Shown: one piece after another, positions 38,775 to 47,062 of the stretch | How the letters are laid out: each line of letters begins with the position of its first letter | Position numbering within the stretch: the stretch's first letter is position 1 | From: Rhodonellum psychrophilum GCM71 = DSM 17998 | GTDB lineage: Bacteria; Bacteroidota; Bacteroidia; Cytophagales; Cyclobacteriaceae | Direction of reading: 5' to 3' | DNA: 64,000 nucleotides | Assembly (NCBI RefSeq): GCF_000381545.1 | Contig: NZ_KB906688.1 | Location: 26,004-90,003, forward strand | Made by a program: the position numbers and the translations under genes | Notes under the pieces: generated by a model | What the model was told of the DNA's origin: nothing | The model's input: the letters and a program-made list of their open reading frames with translations, nothing else | The model's database searches: none

Positions 38775-39212
38775 ATGGGGTTATACTGGATGATATTGGC
38801 AATGATGATGATGGCTGGACAGGATAATGATTTGAAACTGGAGGATTTGAAATGGAAAAACAGGGTGGTCTTGTTTTTTCCGGAAGGTGGCGAGCAGGAA
38901 TTGGACTTCACGGACAGTCTTTTGTTGGAAATGAAAGACCGTAAGCTTGCACTTTTTGTTTTTGAGGGCTCCCCGTTTACGAATCATGAAAAAACTTTTT
39001 CTCTCAATGAAATCGATCAACTCCAAAAAAGATATCAAATGGGTTCCACCAAAAGCTGTTGGGTTTTGATAGGTCTGGATGGAGGGGTTAAGCTGAGAAG
39101 AGAAGGAAACTTAGACATGGATTTGGTTTTCAAAACTATCGATTCCATGCCGATGCGCGTGTCTGAAAAAAAAGAAATTAGCAGTATTACTATTCAACTA
39201 ATTTATTATTAA
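38775..39212 (+). CDS. DUF4174 domain protein
   Basis: The 145-residue protein has an N-terminal hydrophobic stretch (GLYWMILAMMMMAG, weak signal peptide) and a thioredoxin-fold-like DUF4174 core: LEDLKWKNRVVLFFPEG, CWVLIGLDGGVKLRREGNLDMDLVFKTIDSMPMR. The family is found in Bacteroidota and eukaryotes and has no known reaction. Residues after SMPMR are not conserved-looking. A perfect palindrome with a T tract lies 43 nt downstream and may end its transcript. Confidence 0.75.
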   Translation: MGLYWMILAMMMMAGQDNDLKLEDLKWKNRVVLFFPEGGEQELDFTDSLLLEMKDRKLALFVFEGSPFTNHEKTFSLNEIDQLQKRYQMGSTKSCWVLIGLDGGVKLRREGNLDMDLVFKTIDSMPMRVSEKKEISSITIQLIYY

Positions 39213-39254
39213 AATAGGATTAAATTGATAATAAAAGAATTTTTTACGTTAAAA

Positions 39255-39290
39255 CATTGAAAAATACCCTGTACAGGGTATTTTTCAATG
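39255..39290. repeat. Perfect 36-bp palindrome with TACCCT/AGGGTA core
   Basis: Bases 39255-39290 are exactly self-complementary (18-bp arms, no loop; centre CCCTGTACAGGG, outer ends CATTGA/TCAATG). It lies between the DUF4174 gene and the small Cys-rich gene and includes T5 on both strands, so it can serve as a bidirectional terminator or as a dimer-binding operator. Confidence 0.85.
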
Positions 39291-39332
39291 TTTCCGAATT
39301 TATTAGATTTAAGCATATTTAAACTTAAAATA

Positions 39333-39551
39333 ATGAAATTCTTTTATTTATCCACGAAAAGCAATTTAATAGATAAAAACGAAGTCCATGATCGTGACTG
39401 CCCCAAATTGCCTGGGATTTTTGATCGGGATTATTTGGGACCCTTCAACAATGAACAGGAAGCGCTCAGAAAAGCAATCATCCTTCACCCCGAATCCCAG
39501 CTTTGCGAAGTTTGTTGCAAAAAAGAAAGCACTGTGATTTTTGTTAAATAG
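39333..39551 (+). CDS. Small cysteine-rich protein, unknown function
   Basis: The 72-residue protein starts MKFFYLSTKSNLIDKN and has NEVHDRDCPKLPG and a C-terminal CEVCCKKE, so one His and four Cys could bind zinc. The layout (basic H-x-x-x-C followed by C-x-x-C-C) resembles small putative metal-binding Bacteroidota proteins. The start at 39333 avoids the upstream palindrome that a longer frame (39288) would include. Function unknown. Confidence 0.6.
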   Translation: MKFFYLSTKSNLIDKNEVHDRDCPKLPGIFDRDYLGPFNNEQEALRKAIILHPESQLCEVCCKKESTVIFVK

Positions 39552-39580
39552 TGAGTATTGGGAGGTCGATTTTGTCTTGA

Positions 39581-39997
39581 TCAATATTGGTCCAAGAGGT
39601 ATTTGATCACATCGGTAGTGGTGACGATTCCCCTCAGTATTTCACCTTCCACAACGGGAAGGGCATGGAATTCTTCCTTGGCAAATATTTCGGCAACTTC
39701 CTTGATGGGATCATCAGCATGGACGGATTTGAGTTTTGAGGTCATGACCTGGGGAATGCTCAGAATCTGCAATATGGCCTCTTCCGACCCTTCCTGATTG
39801 TCGAACAAGGCACCGAAAGTCAAGCGGTTGATGTCTGTCCTGCTGATCATCCCGGATATTTTATTGCCGGAAAGCACAGGGATATGGCGGATCTTGTGTT
39901 TTCGGAAGATGTTGACTACATCCTGAAGGGTTTCATTTTCCTGAACGGTATAGACATTGGTCGTCATGATGGTACTGACGGGCTCTCTTTTCTTCAT
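39581..39997 (-). CDS. CBS-domain pair protein
   Basis: The 138-residue protein is two CBS domains: VSTIMTTNVYTVQENETLQDVVNIFRKHKIRHIPVLSG and VMTSKLKSVHADDPIKEVAEIFAKEEFHALPVVEG, each ending in a TDI/TDV motif (RTDINRL, TTDVIKY). Such pairs bind adenine nucleotides as a sensor. It stands alone, convergent with the small Cys-rich gene; its partner is unknown. Confidence 0.9.
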   Translation of the reverse strand: MKKREPVSTIMTTNVYTVQENETLQDVVNIFRKHKIRHIPVLSGNKISGMISRTDINRLTFGALFDNQEGSEEAILQILSIPQVMTSKLKSVHADDPIKEVAEIFAKEEFHALPVVEGEILRGIVTTTDVIKYLLDQY

Positions 39998-40290
39998 GGC
40001 ACTGTGGTTCTTGATTGAAATATGTTTCAGCTAATTTAACCATTGGGACAAAGACAAATGCTGATAAAAGTCATTTTTTGTATTGATTTTATGGGAAATC
40101 GAAACCCAAATAGCAAAATATCCGACGCGCTTTTGAAATATTGATTTTTTGGTGGGCGGAATTGTTTTACTAATGCATTGGCAATCAATTTGGAAAAGCA
40201 CCGGTGGTTTTTCTTCTTAGATTTAAGTTGGATTTTTTTTTGACATTGGATGGGATTTCTGAATGAATCCCTTAAATTCGAATCTTCAAT
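39998..40290. other. Intergenic region before the tRNA gene
   Basis: No gene is supported. It includes a tRNA promoter candidate TAAATTCG at 40273-40280. A short minus-strand frame (40036-40359) covers the tRNA antisense and is spurious. Confidence 0.45.
40273..40280 (+). promoter_or_regulatory. Variant -7 element (TAAATTCG) for tRNA-Pro
   Basis: Differs from TAnnTTTG by one base and lies 10 nt upstream of the mature tRNA 5' end. A similar TATATTCG lies before the ppx gene. Confidence 0.4.
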
Positions 40291-40364
40291 CGGGGTGTGG
40301 CGCAGTCCGGTAGCGTGCTCGTCTGGGGGGCGAGAGGTCGCAGGTTCAAATCCTGTCACTCCGA
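40291..40364 (+). tRNA. tRNA-Pro, anticodon GGG
   Basis: The 74-nt gene folds as a cloverleaf. Acceptor stem CGGGGTG/CACTCCG with one G-T pair, anticodon stem CTCGT/GCGAG around loop CTGGGGG (anticodon GGG), T-arm GCAGG-TTCAAAT-CCTGT, discriminator A. CCA is not encoded. Confidence 0.97.
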
Positions 40365-40385
40365 CAATTTGATTGAAATAAAAAC

Positions 40386-40420
40386 AAAACCCAGTGGTAC
40401 GGATGTAGCACTGGGTTTTG
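40386..40420 (+). terminator. Terminator after tRNA-Pro
   Basis: An 11-bp stem (AAAACCCAGTG with CACTGGGTTTT, loop 12 nt) ends in T4, 21 nt downstream of the tRNA. Confidence 0.8.
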
Positions 40421-40524
40421 TGCTTTTTGTTGATTTCAGCCCTGCATATAAAGACTTTTTGGGGCTGCGCAACGAATACTCTTCACTTCTCCTTTTATAA
40501 ACTCAATCCTTGGTGACTGAGAGA

Positions 40525-43179
40525 TCAAAAAGCATAGATGGCCTTAAGAACGAATTGTCTTGGCCTGAGCAAGAGGGACTGTTCTGTGATCAGATAGGAG
40601 GAATTGGAGGTGGTAAAGGAGAAGTTCTTGTTCAGCAAGTTTTGGCCGGACAGATGGAATTCAAATTTTGTTTTGGGGACGATCACTGAATAGTCAAAGT
40701 CCAAGAAGTTTATATTTGATCTGGAACTGTTGAGATTGGACTTGAAATTTAGAGCCGCATAGGTGAGAGAAATCTGATGGTTTTTGATGGGGAATATATA
40801 GAGGTTGACATTCGATTTATTTCTCCAAACCTTGTTGTCAAAAGATTCCTGTGCCTTTGAGTTTACAATGGAATGGGTTTGTTGTATTTCAAAATTCAGG
40901 ATTTGGACAGGCCGATAACTTAGACGGAAGTTTAAGGTTTTTTGCGAATAAGTTAGATTCTGCAATTGGCTGTTCAATAATAACTCGACAACCGAACGCG
41001 TCAAGCTTAAACTTGTGGAGAGACTTGTCCTTAGTTTTGGGATATATTTGCTCGCATCTCCGACCCAAGTAAAAGTTTTCCCGGTGTTGGTCCTGTTTAT
41101 CGAATTGATGACAATTCCACCGTTCGGAAGAATCGTGTTTTCTGTCAATGTGTTTTTCTCAAAGAAGTTGGCTGTAAAAGTTGAATTGATAAACAGAGAA
41201 ATCAAAGGATCCTTAAAACTTTGATTGAGCAGGAAAATATTGTTTTTGGAGATCGGCAAATCTGAAGAATTGGTGTTGAGCAATTGATAATTTGAGGCAA
41301 TGTATCCTGTATAGAGATCGCTGATATTGCCCACTGATATTCTCCTTGATAAGGAAAGTCTATTGGTGATTTGTTGTCCCAATTCCAACTGCCAGAAAAA
41401 TCCGGGTTCAAAGAACAACTTGGTGTAAGTTGGTTTTATTTCTGATTCGGTTTCCCTGTTTTTAAAATAAGAGAATTTAAGGGGCGCCTTTAGGGTGATG
41501 TTGCTGTTTTTTTTGACAAAATTCCAGGAGGCGTTTGCGTAGCTGGTATTTTCTTCAAAATCCATCTTGTTTTCCTGGTTTTCAAAAATCGGCAATTGAG
41601 GAATCAATAATTCTGATGCTAGTTTTTCCCGCTTCCAGTAATTCCCCAAAACCAACGATGTGGGGATTCCCAGAAGCGATAATTTTCGTACTGTCATGGA
41701 ATTGTCGATATAGAAATTATTGTATTTGACTTTCTGTATACCCGGCATGTCTCCAGTCCGCATGCCTTCTTGGAATGCTAGGAAAGAGGGTTGAACAATT
41801 AAATCAGGGTCTTCATGGATGACATTGATCGTGGATTTTAAATCGATTATTTTATTTTTGAAATTCAGCAATTTGTTGAATGCATTGTTTACCAACAGCT
41901 GATTGTTGTTGATCCTCTGGGAATTGTTTGAGTCGTTGAACAATCTGTTTTGATTGTTGTACACATCCTTGTATTTGATTTTGAGGTTGTTTTTGAGATA
42001 ATTTTTGTCCGTGTTTTTTAATAGGCCCAGATCAAAATTAAATGATTTGTCTCGTTGATTTTGAATCCCGGATGTAAGAATATCCAATGTGTCGGCTCCT
42101 GTCAGGTAGGTTTGACGATTGGAGAATTGATTTTCCACCTTTTCCAGTGAAAAATCAAAGAGAACTTTTATCTCAAGAGCCTTTTTCGTTTTAAAGAGGT
42201 GGTTGATGGAACCCAAGTGGCTCCTGTTGAAGTCCACACGGTTTTTATCGATTTCATCATTGCCGGTGGAGGTAATGTTGAACCATTGAAGAGGGTTGGG
42301 TTGGTTTGGGCTCAAATTGTCTGAGTATAGATTTTTCACTTCTCCGGAAAGGTCGTTGCTGGTATTGTTGGTGCCTGCACTCAGAATCGTTTGGGAATTG
42401 GCATTGAAGAGCATTGGCGCGATTTTTAAATCCCACAAACCAGGAATCCCTGCCCCAAGGTGTCCATTGCCTATCAAGACATCTTTCTTTTTAAGGGTTA
42501 AATTCAATGAGGTTCTCGGATTGAATTCCAAGCTGTCCAACATCCTTATCGGTTGGTGGTTTTCCAAGACTTCGATGGATTTGACGGCATCGACCGGAAG
42601 GTTCTTGGTCGCCAAATTGTATTTCCCTTCCAATAAGTCTAGACCTTCGATATAGAATTTTTGAATCGCTTTTCCCTGATAATTGATGGTGCCATTGCTG
42701 TTGACATCGATTCCAGGCAATCTCCTCAAAACATCAATTATGTGCCTGTCACCCGTGCTTTGAAATGAGGATACGGTATATTCAATTGTGTCTTTCTTTT
42801 GTGTGATGGGGTTTTTGATTCCTTCCAGGGTGAACTCGTTCAGTTCGATTTCTTTTTCCTCCAGATAGATTTCCAATTCCTGAGTCTTGGAAGGTGTTTT
42901 TAAAATAAAATCTCTGGTCGTCATGGATTTAAAACTTATCAAAACACTGTCTTGATCCGTTGCAAATTCAATTTGAAATATTCCATTTTGGTTGGTGAAT
43001 GCGAAAGCCAGTGTTTCGGAATTTTCAATATCGATGGCCATCACATTGATTGAGCGTAAAGGATCTTTGGAATCCTGATACATCACTTTTCCTTTTATGA
43101 TGTTCTGGCACATCCCTTTACCCAGAGAGAGCAGAAGAAAAAGTGATAAAAAAATTAGATATTTAATAGTCCTTAGCAT
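40525..43179 (-). CDS. Carboxypeptidase-regulatory-domain TonB-receptor-like outer-membrane protein (GLPGLI partner)
   Basis: The 884-residue protein has a signal peptide (YLIFLSLFLLLSLGKGMCQ), a carboxypeptidase-like regulatory domain (about 28-110), a plug-like domain (DVLRRLPGIDVNSNGTINYQGKAIQKFYIEGLDLL) and a long beta-barrel of alternating aromatic strands to the end. This is the TonB-receptor-like partner encoded with GLPGLI proteins in Bacteroidota. No TonB box is obvious at the N-terminus, so transport is inferred. Its ATG overlaps the GLPGLI stop by 1 nt (TAATG), so translation is coupled. Ligand unknown. Confidence 0.85.
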   Translation of the reverse strand: MLRTIKYLIFLSLFLLLSLGKGMCQNIIKGKVMYQDSKDPLRSINVMAIDIENSETLAFAFTNQNGIFQIEFATDQDSVLISFKSMTTRDFILKTPSKTQELEIYLEEKEIELNEFTLEGIKNPITQKKDTIEYTVSSFQSTGDRHIIDVLRRLPGIDVNSNGTINYQGKAIQKFYIEGLDLLEGKYNLATKNLPVDAVKSIEVLENHQPIRMLDSLEFNPRTSLNLTLKKKDVLIGNGHLGAGIPGLWDLKIAPMLFNANSQTILSAGTNNTSNDLSGEVKNLYSDNLSPNQPNPLQWFNITSTGNDEIDKNRVDFNRSHLGSINHLFKTKKALEIKVLFDFSLEKVENQFSNRQTYLTGADTLDILTSGIQNQRDKSFNFDLGLLKNTDKNYLKNNLKIKYKDVYNNQNRLFNDSNNSQRINNNQLLVNNAFNKLLNFKNKIIDLKSTINVIHEDPDLIVQPSFLAFQEGMRTGDMPGIQKVKYNNFYIDNSMTVRKLSLLGIPTSLVLGNYWKREKLASELLIPQLPIFENQENKMDFEENTSYANASWNFVKKNSNITLKAPLKFSYFKNRETESEIKPTYTKLFFEPGFFWQLELGQQITNRLSLSRRISVGNISDLYTGYIASNYQLLNTNSSDLPISKNNIFLLNQSFKDPLISLFINSTFTANFFEKNTLTENTILPNGGIVINSINRTNTGKTFTWVGDASKYIPKLRTSLSTSLSLTRSVVELLLNSQLQNLTYSQKTLNFRLSYRPVQILNFEIQQTHSIVNSKAQESFDNKVWRNKSNVNLYIFPIKNHQISLTYAALNFKSNLNSSRSNINFLDFDYSVIVPKTKFEFHLSGQNLLNKNFSFTTSNSSYLITEQSLLLRPRQFVLKAIYAF

Positions 43180-44018
43180 TAATCCAATTTTAATTCCAAA
43201 GGATTATTTGCCCGACGGTATCTTTCCTGAATTCGTCTAGCATCTTCAGGGCTTACTCTACTGGCATCGAATTCACTCATTTGACTAAAAATATTTTTTT
43301 TATGTTCCTCTTTAATACCAAAGTATTTCTTTTTATCGGTGGCCCTGGCGCTTGAAGGTCTTTGGTCAGAGATGTCAAATTTTCCTTTTTTCAAGGAGAC
43401 CAGCGTGAAGCGGTAATGATTTTGTGTATCTGCTATTTCGACGATGAGTCCCGGTAACCCATTGAATGAATAAGGGCCATCATTGATCGGGATCTCTGGA
43501 GAATACCATGCGAAAAATGTTCTACCCCCATAATCAAGTCTTGCTTTTTTACATTTGTATCCATTGATCTCCTTTTCTCCCGGTTCCAATTTCCAATGGA
43601 ATTGGTTTTTTGCTTGATGATAAACATAGATGTTTTTGAATAATTTGTCGTAGGTGACGATGGTATTTTCATTAATGCTTTTAAAAATTTTATATAAAAA
43701 TATCGGATAGGGAAATACGGTCATATCCAGCATGAGTTGGGTGTAATCTTTACCCTTTCTGTTTTCAGGATGTTTGATATATTCGTTCACAACCGAATCC
43801 TGCTGGTAACCATGATAGCTTTGGAACAAGCTCAAGGTATCGCTGTGCCACAAAACCATTAAATCTTTTGTTTTTTTTTCTGGATTTAAGCTGTCCCCGG
43901 AAAATTCCACCTCGTAGAAAAATGCAAAATTCGCTTCCTGAGCCTCCGCAGGGTTGTTCAAAAAGAAAATCAATAGTATAGAAAAGAAAATTAGGCGAGT
44001 TTTTTTCATCTTTTTCAT
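43179..44018 (-). CDS. GLPGLI family exported protein
   Basis: The 279-residue protein carries the defining motif FNGLPGLIVEIADTQNHYRFTL at about 188-209 and a signal peptide (FFSILLIFFLNNPAEAQ). GLPGLI proteins (TIGR01200) are Bacteroidota-specific envelope proteins encoded with the receptor-like gene that follows; function unknown. The start may be 44018 or 44009 (MKKTRLIFF). Confidence 0.93.
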   Translation of the reverse strand: MKKMKKTRLIFFSILLIFFLNNPAEAQEANFAFFYEVEFSGDSLNPEKKTKDLMVLWHSDTLSLFQSYHGYQQDSVVNEYIKHPENRKGKDYTQLMLDMTVFPYPIFLYKIFKSINENTIVTYDKLFKNIYVYHQAKNQFHWKLEPGEKEINGYKCKKARLDYGGRTFFAWYSPEIPINDGPYSFNGLPGLIVEIADTQNHYRFTLVSLKKGKFDISDQRPSSARATDKKKYFGIKEEHKKNIFSQMSEFDASRVSPEDARRIQERYRRANNPLELKLD

Positions 44019-44586
44019 TTAAGGGTTAGAAATCTGAAACAAATACCAAATAATTAGACTGTTAGCGGCAAGAACTAATTTTATCCTAGATAAAACAAAT
44101 TTAGTTAATAAAACTATTGACTAAATTTGTTTTTTTTTTTTTTTTCGTAAAAAATTGTAAATCAATTAAATAATTTTTTTTTAAGCCGGGGAATCAAATA
44201 GTTGTCAATGGGGGTGTTGATTTTGATTCTTCTTTGTTAATTCGAATACTGGAAGAGAAACCGAGATCTTTCGGCCACTGGATGGGTTGCAGCGTAATTG
44301 AAAATACTGCTAAGATTTCCCGAAGAACTTAAAATTCCGACAAACCCTTTCTTTCAATACTAATGATTAAAACTCCTCATTGGTATTGAATTAATTAAGA
44401 GATGATTTTTATTCAAATGTGTATTGATTATAATGTTTGATAATTCAATCTTCAATGAACCCCCATTTTCCTAGACCATCATTACCATTCACAATGAAAT
44501 TGGTGAAGCCAAAATCTCAATCCCATTAATTCACCATCCATCCCAAATGATTGGCAAATGCGAGGTATTTTTATTTGATTTTGTCC
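44019..44586. other. AT-rich intergenic region with hairpin and T16 run
   Basis: No gene is seen. A 14-bp stem (AAAACAAATTTAGT at 44092-44105, ACTAAATTTGTTTT at 44120-44133) runs into a 16-base T homopolymer (44130-44145). The divergent promoters of the GLPGLI and gluconate-dehydrogenase-like genes must lie here. Confidence 0.5.
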
Positions 44587-45126
44587 ATGGAGAGAAGAAC
44601 CGCGCTCAAATCCTTGGCGATCAGCATCTGGGGAATAATGCTCCTGCCGGGCTGCGGCACAGGACTGGAAGAAAATGCCCTGCCGGAGGTTAAATTGCTT
44701 CCCTTAAACGCCCTTCAAAAAGCCAACCTTCAAAGCTTGGTGGATACCTTGATTCCCAAAACCGATACCCTTGGCGCGGTGGAATTGGAGGTCCATGGAT
44801 TTGTGGATCGGATTCTTGCCAATTGCCATGAACTTGAAGTTCAAAATAAATTTATCCAGGGGCTTTCCAAACTGGAAAGCAAATCCCAAATGATGTTCAA
44901 AACTTCCTACAATGCCCTTGAAAAGCCAGAGCGGGAATTGGTGCTCATCGGTTTGGACAATGCTGAATTGGAAGCAGACAAAGAATTTTTCGATTTGGCC
45001 AAGGAACTGACGGTATTGGGATACACCACTTCGGAATATTTCCTGACCAATTTCACCAATTACCAAATGGTGCCGGGAGGCTATGATGGCTGTGTTGCCG
45101 TCCCTAACACTCCTTTTAAAATCTAA
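44587..45126 (+). CDS. Gluconate 2-dehydrogenase subunit 3 family protein
   Basis: The 179-residue protein has an N-terminal twin-Arg-like start and lipobox (MERRTALKSLAISIWGIMLLPGCG), so it may be a lipoprotein exported by the Tat route, followed by the subunit-3 core (LQSLVDTLIPKTDTLGAVELEVHGFVDRIL). It pairs with the GMC oxidoreductase 3 nt downstream, as in FAD-dependent sugar/polyol dehydrogenases where the small subunit carries the enzyme to the membrane. The start at 44587 is chosen over 44551 because it puts the signal first. Confidence 0.88.
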   Translation: MERRTALKSLAISIWGIMLLPGCGTGLEENALPEVKLLPLNALQKANLQSLVDTLIPKTDTLGAVELEVHGFVDRILANCHELEVQNKFIQGLSKLESKSQMMFKTSYNALEKPERELVLIGLDNAELEADKEFFDLAKELTVLGYTTSEYFLTNFTNYQMVPGGYDGCVAVPNTPFKI

Positions 45127-45129
45127 AAC

Positions 45130-46842
45130 ATGGCCAATATAGCGATAGACGCCCAAAAAGAAATGACCTTTGATGCCATCGTCATCGGCTCCGGAATCAG
45201 TGGAGGTTGGGCGGCGAAGGAACTCTGTGAAAAAGGATTGAAGACCTTGGTCCTCGAAAGGGGCCGAGATGTAAAACATATTGAGGATTATCCCACTGCC
45301 ACAAAAAATCCATGGGATTTCCAGTTCGGTGGAAAAATCCCTTTGGAGCAGCAACAGGAATTCGGTGCCCGTGGTGCCAGGATTCAGGAGTCCACCGCCC
45401 ATTTTTGGATGAAGGAGAAAGAACAGGAAACCGTTCTGGAAAAACCATTCCAGTGGACACGCGGATATCAGGTAGGAGGGAAGTCCTTGCTTTGGGCAAG
45501 ACAAACCCAGCGTTGGTCCGACTATGACTTCGAAGGCCCTGCAAGGGATGGCTATGCAGTCGATTGGCCCATTCGGTACAAGGATCTCGCGCCTTGGTAC
45601 AGCCATGTGGAGAAATTCTCCGGTATCTCAGGCAACAGGGATGGATTGCCCCAACTTCCGGATGGAGAATTTCTGAAGCCATTTGACCTAAGTTGTGTCG
45701 AAAGGCACTTTCAAAAAACACTGGCAGCAAATTACAAGGACCGCCACTTGATCCATGGTCGATGCGCGCATATCACAGCACCGGAGGAAATCCACCGGGA
45801 ACAGGGAAGGGCAAAATGTTTAAACCGAAACCTGTGCAATAGAGGATGTCCTTTGGGCGGCTACTTCAGTTCGAATGCATCCACGCTCCCTTGGGCAGAA
45901 AAAACGGGAAATATGACCTTGAGGCCTCATTCGGTGGTCCATTCCATCATTTATGATGAAGGCCAAGGAAAAGCCACCGGTGTCAGGGTGATTGATTCGG
46001 AGACGCAACAAACTTCTGAGTATTTTGCCAAGATCATTTTTGTCAATGCTTCTGCCCTTAATTCCAATTTGATTTTGCTCAATTCCACCTCTTCCCGATT
46101 CCCCAATGGGCTGGGAAATGACAATGGATTGCTAGGGAAATATATTTCGTGGCACAATTACCGGGGCCATATTTCTGGGAGAAGCGAGGAATTTCAAGAC
46201 ATGATGAGTACTGGAAAAAACCCAAGCCACAGCTATATCCCCAGATTCAGGAACGTTTTCAAACAGGAAACAGATTTTTTGAGAGGCTATGCGGTGGGTT
46301 TTGGCTCCTCCTCCAGAGCAGTCCAATTTAGCCGTGGAGGAATCGGAGAAGCGTTGAAAGCCAATTTGTTTGACCGGACACTTGGGCCCTGGTGGGTCAG
46401 TGGATGGATGCAAGGGGAAGTGATCCCCATCGAGACCAACCATGTCAGGCTGCACGAAACCTTGAAAGACAAATACGGCATTCCGCAATTGGTGCTTTCC
46501 TGTGATTGGACCGAAAACGATGACAAGATGGTGTTGGATTACATGGCCCAGATGACAGAGATGTTTGAAAAAGCAGGATTCACGGATATTTCCGCAAGGG
46601 ATTCCCATTCCGCTCCGGGCTCAGATATCCATGAAATGGGAGGTGTCAGAATGGGCCTTGACCCGGAAACCTCCTTGTTGAACAAATGGAATCAGCTTCA
46701 TTCCTGCAAAAATGTGTTCGTGACCGATGGTGCCTGCATGACATCCACCGCCACGCAAAACCCCTCCTTGACTTATATGGCATTTACGGCAAGGGCGGCG
46801 AATTTTGCAGTTGAGGAGTTGAAAAAGGGTACTTTTGATTAA
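45130..46842 (+). CDS. GMC family oxidoreductase
   Basis: The 570-residue FAD-dependent enzyme has the dinucleotide-binding GSGISGGWAAKEL, the GMC block GGKSLLWARQTQRW, a cysteine-containing segment (CLNRNLCNRGCPLGGYFSSNAST) and the C-terminal His/Asn region (DIHEMGGVRMG, TQNPSLTYMAFTARAA). It oxidises an alcohol, probably a sugar or polyol, in the periplasm, with electrons passed on via the partner subunit. Exported with its Tat-signal partner, since it lacks its own signal. Substrate unknown. Confidence 0.92.
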   Translation: MANIAIDAQKEMTFDAIVIGSGISGGWAAKELCEKGLKTLVLERGRDVKHIEDYPTATKNPWDFQFGGKIPLEQQQEFGARGARIQESTAHFWMKEKEQETVLEKPFQWTRGYQVGGKSLLWARQTQRWSDYDFEGPARDGYAVDWPIRYKDLAPWYSHVEKFSGISGNRDGLPQLPDGEFLKPFDLSCVERHFQKTLAANYKDRHLIHGRCAHITAPEEIHREQGRAKCLNRNLCNRGCPLGGYFSSNASTLPWAEKTGNMTLRPHSVVHSIIYDEGQGKATGVRVIDSETQQTSEYFAKIIFVNASALNSNLILLNSTSSRFPNGLGNDNGLLGKYISWHNYRGHISGRSEEFQDMMSTGKNPSHSYIPRFRNVFKQETDFLRGYAVGFGSSSRAVQFSRGGIGEALKANLFDRTLGPWWVSGWMQGEVIPIETNHVRLHETLKDKYGIPQLVLSCDWTENDDKMVLDYMAQMTEMFEKAGFTDISARDSHSAPGSDIHEMGGVRMGLDPETSLLNKWNQLHSCKNVFVTDGACMTSTATQNPSLTYMAFTARAANFAVEELKKGTFD

Positions 46843-46843
46843 A

Positions 46844-46900
46844 GTATTTGGTATATAGAAATTGGACTTTTTGTCCAATTATTTGGTATTTAGAAGACTT
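46844..46900. repeat. Hairpin flanked by direct repeats
   Basis: A perfect 8-bp stem (AATTGGAC/GTCCAATT, loop TTTTT, 46860-46880) is flanked by near-identical TATTTGGTATATAGAA and TATTTGGTATTTAGAA. It lies just after the GMC gene; it has no T tract of the usual kind. Confidence 0.5.
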
Positions 46901-47031
46901 TTATTCTTATAGCTTATTTAGAAGTAATTAAAAGAGAAGGGAAAAGCATTTGCCCGTCCAAATTGATGGATTTTTAGCCCAATTTGGTTTTACCTTTTTC
47001 TTTTTCAATGGAATGGCCCAAGGTTTTTGGG

Positions 47032-47039
47032 TATATTCG
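47032..47039 (+). promoter_or_regulatory. Variant -7 element (TATATTCG) for the Ppx/GppA gene
   Basis: Differs by one base from TAnnTTTG and lies 24 nt before the ATG at 47063. It also falls inside the longer frame starting at 47027, supporting the shorter start. Confidence 0.45.
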
Positions 47040-47062
47040 GCATTCCAATAAACCTTATCCAC

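Noticed and set aside
40036..40359. 107-codon minus frame over the tRNA
   Set aside because: Antisense of tRNA-Pro; products like this are a known annotation artefact.
44704..45606. 300-codon minus-strand frame
   Set aside because: Covers two well-supported plus genes (subunit-3 protein and GMC oxidoreductase).
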